DNA from: an uncultured Paracoccaceae bacterium
GTDB lineage: Bacteria > Pseudomonadota > Alphaproteobacteria > Rhodobacterales > Rhodobacteraceae
Length of the DNA stretch: 64,000 nucleotides
Direction: 5' to 3'
Assembly: GCA_934500835.1 (NCBI GenBank)
Contig: CAKSTR010000007.1
Location: 1 to 64,000, forward strand
The translations under genes and the position numbers were made by a program. The notes beneath the pieces are model-generated. The model ran no database searches. It was not told where the DNA came from and worked only from the letters and a program-made list of their open reading frames with translations. Shown here piece by piece: positions 61,848-64,000 of this stretch (the stretch's first letter is position 1; the number at the start of each line of letters is the position of its first letter).

Positions 61848-63101
61848 ATGACACGGCATTATTCCGCGTTCTCGCTGCTGAAAGAGGGGCTGAACGGCCA
61901 GAAGGGCTGGCGCCCCGCCTGGCGCAGCCCCGAGCCGAAAAATCGCTACGACGTGGTGATCATCGGCGGCGGCGGGCAGGGGTTGGCCACCGCGTATTAC
62001 CTGGCGAAGACCCACGGCATCCGCAACGTCGCGGTGATCGAACGCGGCTGGCTGGGCGGCGGCAACACCGGGCGCAACACCACCGCGATCCGGTCGAACT
62101 ACTTCTACCCGGAAAGCACCGCGCTCTACGACCTGTCGCTGCGGCTTTACGAGGGGCTGGCGCGTGAGTTGAACTACAACATCATGCTGTCGCAGCGCGG
62201 CATGATGCAGATAGTCTCCAGCCCCGGCGAGATGGAGATGGCCGCCCGCATGGTCAACGCCATGCAGGTGAATGGCGTGCAGGCCGAGCTGCTGGACCGC
62301 GAGGAGGTGCGGCGCCGGGTGCCGATCTTCAACTTCGCCTCCGACGCCCGCTATCCGGTCTCTGGCGCGATCCTCCAGCAGCGCGCCGGGGTTGCCCGCC
62401 ACGATGCCGTGGCCTGGGGCTACGCCCGCGCCGCTGACCGGCTGGGGGTGGACATCCTCCAGCAATGCGAGGTGCAGGAGTTCCTGGTCGAAGGCAGCCG
62501 CTGCGTCGGCGTCGCCACCTCGCGCGGCGAAATCCGCGCCGATAGGGTGGGCATGGCGGTGGCCGGCAATTCCGGCGCGCTGGCGGCGAAGGCCGGTTTC
62601 CGGCTGCCGATCACCTCCTACACGCTTCAGGCCTGCGTGTCCGAGCCGGTGAAGCCGATCCTCGACACCGTGCTGGTCTCGCCGATGACCGGGACCTATG
62701 TCAGCCAGTCCGACAAGGGCGAGATGGTGATCGGCGGCGGCCTGGACCGGGTGCCCTCCTACGGCCAGCGCGGCAACCTTCCGCAACTGGAGACAGTGCT
62801 TTCGGGCCTGCTGGAGATGTTCCCGCTCTTCCGCCAACTGCGGCTGTTGCGGCAATGGGGCGGCACGGTGGACGTGACCCCGGACAGTTCGCCCATCTTC
62901 GGCGAAAGCCCGCTGCCGGGGCTTTTCGTCAACGGCGGCTGGGGGACGGGCGGCTTCAAGGGCATCCCGGCGGGCGGCACCGTCTTCGCCCATATCCTCG
63001 CCACCGGCAGCCATCATGAGATCAGCCGGCCCTTCGACCTGTCCCGCTTCCGCAGCGGCCACATGATCGATGAGGCCGCGGGTGCCGGTATAGCGCATTG
63101 A
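61848..63101 (+). CDS. soxB: Sarcosine oxidase beta subunit
   Basis: The 417-residue flavoprotein has the long SoxB-type N-terminus (HYSAFSLLKEGLNGQKGWRP) and FAD motif VVIIGGGGQGLATAYYLA. It also has GNTGRNTTAIRSNYF and FVNGGWGTGGFKGIPAGG. It binds FAD and FMN at the subunit interface and oxidises sarcosine to glycine. The next gene follows by 12 bases. Confidence 0.9.
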   Translation: MTRHYSAFSLLKEGLNGQKGWRPAWRSPEPKNRYDVVIIGGGGQGLATAYYLAKTHGIRNVAVIERGWLGGGNTGRNTTAIRSNYFYPESTALYDLSLRLYEGLARELNYNIMLSQRGMMQIVSSPGEMEMAARMVNAMQVNGVQAELLDREEVRRRVPIFNFASDARYPVSGAILQQRAGVARHDAVAWGYARAADRLGVDILQQCEVQEFLVEGSRCVGVATSRGEIRADRVGMAVAGNSGALAAKAGFRLPITSYTLQACVSEPVKPILDTVLVSPMTGTYVSQSDKGEMVIGGGLDRVPSYGQRGNLPQLETVLSGLLEMFPLFRQLRLLRQWGGTVDVTPDSSPIFGESPLPGLFVNGGWGTGGFKGIPAGGTVFAHILATGSHHEISRPFDLSRFRSGHMIDEAAGAGIAH

Positions 63102-63113
63102 AAGAGGCCTGAG

Positions 63114-63392
63114 ATGCAGCTCTTCACCTGTCCCTTCTGCGGCCCCCGGGCCGAGGGCGAGTTCCATTTCGGCGGCGACGCCGGCAACCTGCGGCCCGAG
63201 GGCGAGGTGGCGGCCGAGGCCTGGACCGACTACCTCTACTTCCGCCACAACTGCCGCGGCCCGGCGCGCGAGATCTGGATGCACCTGCCCTGCCGCGAGG
63301 TCTTCGTGATGGAACGCGACACGCTGACCCATGAGGTCCTGGCGACCGAGGCGCTGGCGGGTGAAACCACCGGGGCGGAGGAGCGGGCATGA
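63114..63392 (+). CDS. soxD: Sarcosine oxidase delta subunit
   Basis: The 92-residue protein begins MQLFTCPFCGPRAEGEFHFG, with the zinc-binding cysteines and histidine of SoxD, then WTDYLYFRHNCRGPAREIWM. It overlaps soxA by 4 bases. Confidence 0.95.
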   Translation: MQLFTCPFCGPRAEGEFHFGGDAGNLRPEGEVAAEAWTDYLYFRHNCRGPAREIWMHLPCREVFVMERDTLTHEVLATEALAGETTGAEERA

Positions 63393-64000
63393 CCGGCTGG
63401 CGCCTCGAGTCCCACGGCTGGGCGGTGGACCGCAGCCAGCCGGTTTCCTTCACCTTCGATGGCCGCCGTGTTCGAGGATTCGCGGGGGACAGTCTGGCTT
63501 CGGCCTTGCTGGGGGCGGGCGTTTCCGTCGTCGGGCGGAGTTTCAAGTATCACCGCCCGCGCGGCTTCTGGGGTGCGGGGGCCGAGGAAGCGAACGGCAT
63601 CGCCGACATCCAAGGTGCGCAGCACCGGCCCAATGTGCAGATGACGGTGGAGCCGGCGCGGGACGGCATGGTGCTGCGGTCGATCAACGGAAGCCCCACG
63701 GCCGAGCGCGACCGCAGCGCCTTCCTCGACCGCTTCGCCCGCTTCATCCCGGCGGCCTTCTACTACAAGACCTTCATGTTCCCCGACTGGCACCTGTTCG
63801 AGCCGCGCATCCGCGCCATGGCCGGGCTGGGGCGCCTCGACCCACAGGCGCAGGGCTTCGGCCCCGCCGCCCCGGCCAATGCCTTCTGCGATGTGCTGGT
63901 GATCGGTGCCGGGCCGGCCGGCCTGACGGCGGCATTGGCTGCGGCAGGGCAGGGGCGCAGGGTGATCCTCTGCGACGACCAGCCGGTGCCGGGCGGCAGC
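63389..64000 (+). CDS. soxA: Sarcosine oxidase alpha subunit, 5' part
   Basis: The frame starts at 63389 (MTGWRLESHGWAVDRSQPVS) and is open to the right edge, giving 204 residues. It shows the N-terminal ferredoxin-like region (FTFDGRRVRGFAGDSLASAL, RSFKYHRPRGFWG) and the NAD-binding motif VIGAGPAGLTAALAAAGQGR. A full SoxA is near 1000 residues, so most of it, and probably soxG, lie outside. Confidence 0.9.
   Translation, partial: MTGWRLESHGWAVDRSQPVSFTFDGRRVRGFAGDSLASALLGAGVSVVGRSFKYHRPRGFWGAGAEEANGIADIQGAQHRPNVQMTVEPARDGMVLRSINGSPTAERDRSAFLDRFARFIPAAFYYKTFMFPDWHLFEPRIRAMAGLGRLDPQAQGFGPAAPANAFCDVLVIGAGPAGLTAALAAAGQGRRVILCDDQPVPGGS

Noticed and set aside
59373..63332. A minus-strand open frame of more than 1300 codons opposite the flavoprotein and soxB genes
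   Set aside because: It is the antisense of strongly recognised genes in GC-rich DNA, has low-complexity composition and no family match.

Overview
The window is about 65% GC. Its codon use, dense co-oriented operons and gene families (HvrA-like H-NS, Toprim primase, RPA-type RepA, trb genes, soxBDA) point to an alphaproteobacterium, most likely a Paracoccus/Rhodobacter-type Rhodobacteraceae. The taxonomic call is inference from gene content.

From 1 to about 41.9 kb the sequence is a plasmid or ICE backbone interrupted by cargo. Backbone genes are ardC, DUF2958, radC, a parB-like gene, DUF1281/6878/6915, an H-NS-like gene, primase, DUF2493, ssb, XRE, DUF2285 proteins, repA, DUF2840, traF, DUF736, a lytic transglycosylase, relaxase and trbK-L-F-G-I. 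Three toxin-antitoxin modules sit in it: a TacAT-like GNAT pair, vapBC and Phd/PIN. The conjugation region is broken. The 5' end of traG is joined to a short internal piece of trbE and then to the 3' end of trbJ, so the coupling protein and the trbB-trbE ATPases are missing. RepA carries DnaA-box-like and iteron-like sequence inside its 3' end. An oriT-like set of inverted repeats lies before the relaxase gene.

Cargo includes three metabolic or resistance blocks. (i) At 7.95-10.9 kb is a sugar ABC permease/binding protein with a TIM-barrel amidohydrolase; its left edge joins the tail of an ATPase gene to a truncated parB. (ii) At 17.9-20.2 kb is an Fsr-type MFS exporter with a divergent AraC regulator. 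(iii) At 21.9-29.0 kb is a polar amino acid-type ABC importer with two ureohydrolases and a DUF1989 protein, divergent from a LysR regulator, probably for uptake and hydrolysis of a guanidino compound.

An IS5-family (IS427-like) element at 41.93-42.77 kb separates the backbone from a lower-GC block holding a LysR gene, a tryptophanase-like lyase and a frameshifted GlxA/AraC regulator.

From 47 kb to the right edge is an intact catabolic island for a methylated onium compound (betaine type). It has a LysR regulator, a Rieske oxygenase and its reductase, a TetR regulator, a non-pyrrolysine MttB-family methyltransferase, a complete Dpp/Opp-type ABC importer, a DddP-like M24 enzyme, a dimethylglycine-dehydrogenase-like flavoprotein and sarcosine oxidase soxB-D-A (soxA runs off the edge). 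A shared sequence near CATTWATGTCYA precedes the three transcription starts of the TetR-linked genes, so they are probably one regulon.

Several genes between 1 and 46 kb carry single-base frameshifts, mostly in G/C runs, and one carries a nonsense codon, while the 47-64 kb island is clean. This suggests decay of the mobile part, although uncorrected homopolymer errors are not excluded.
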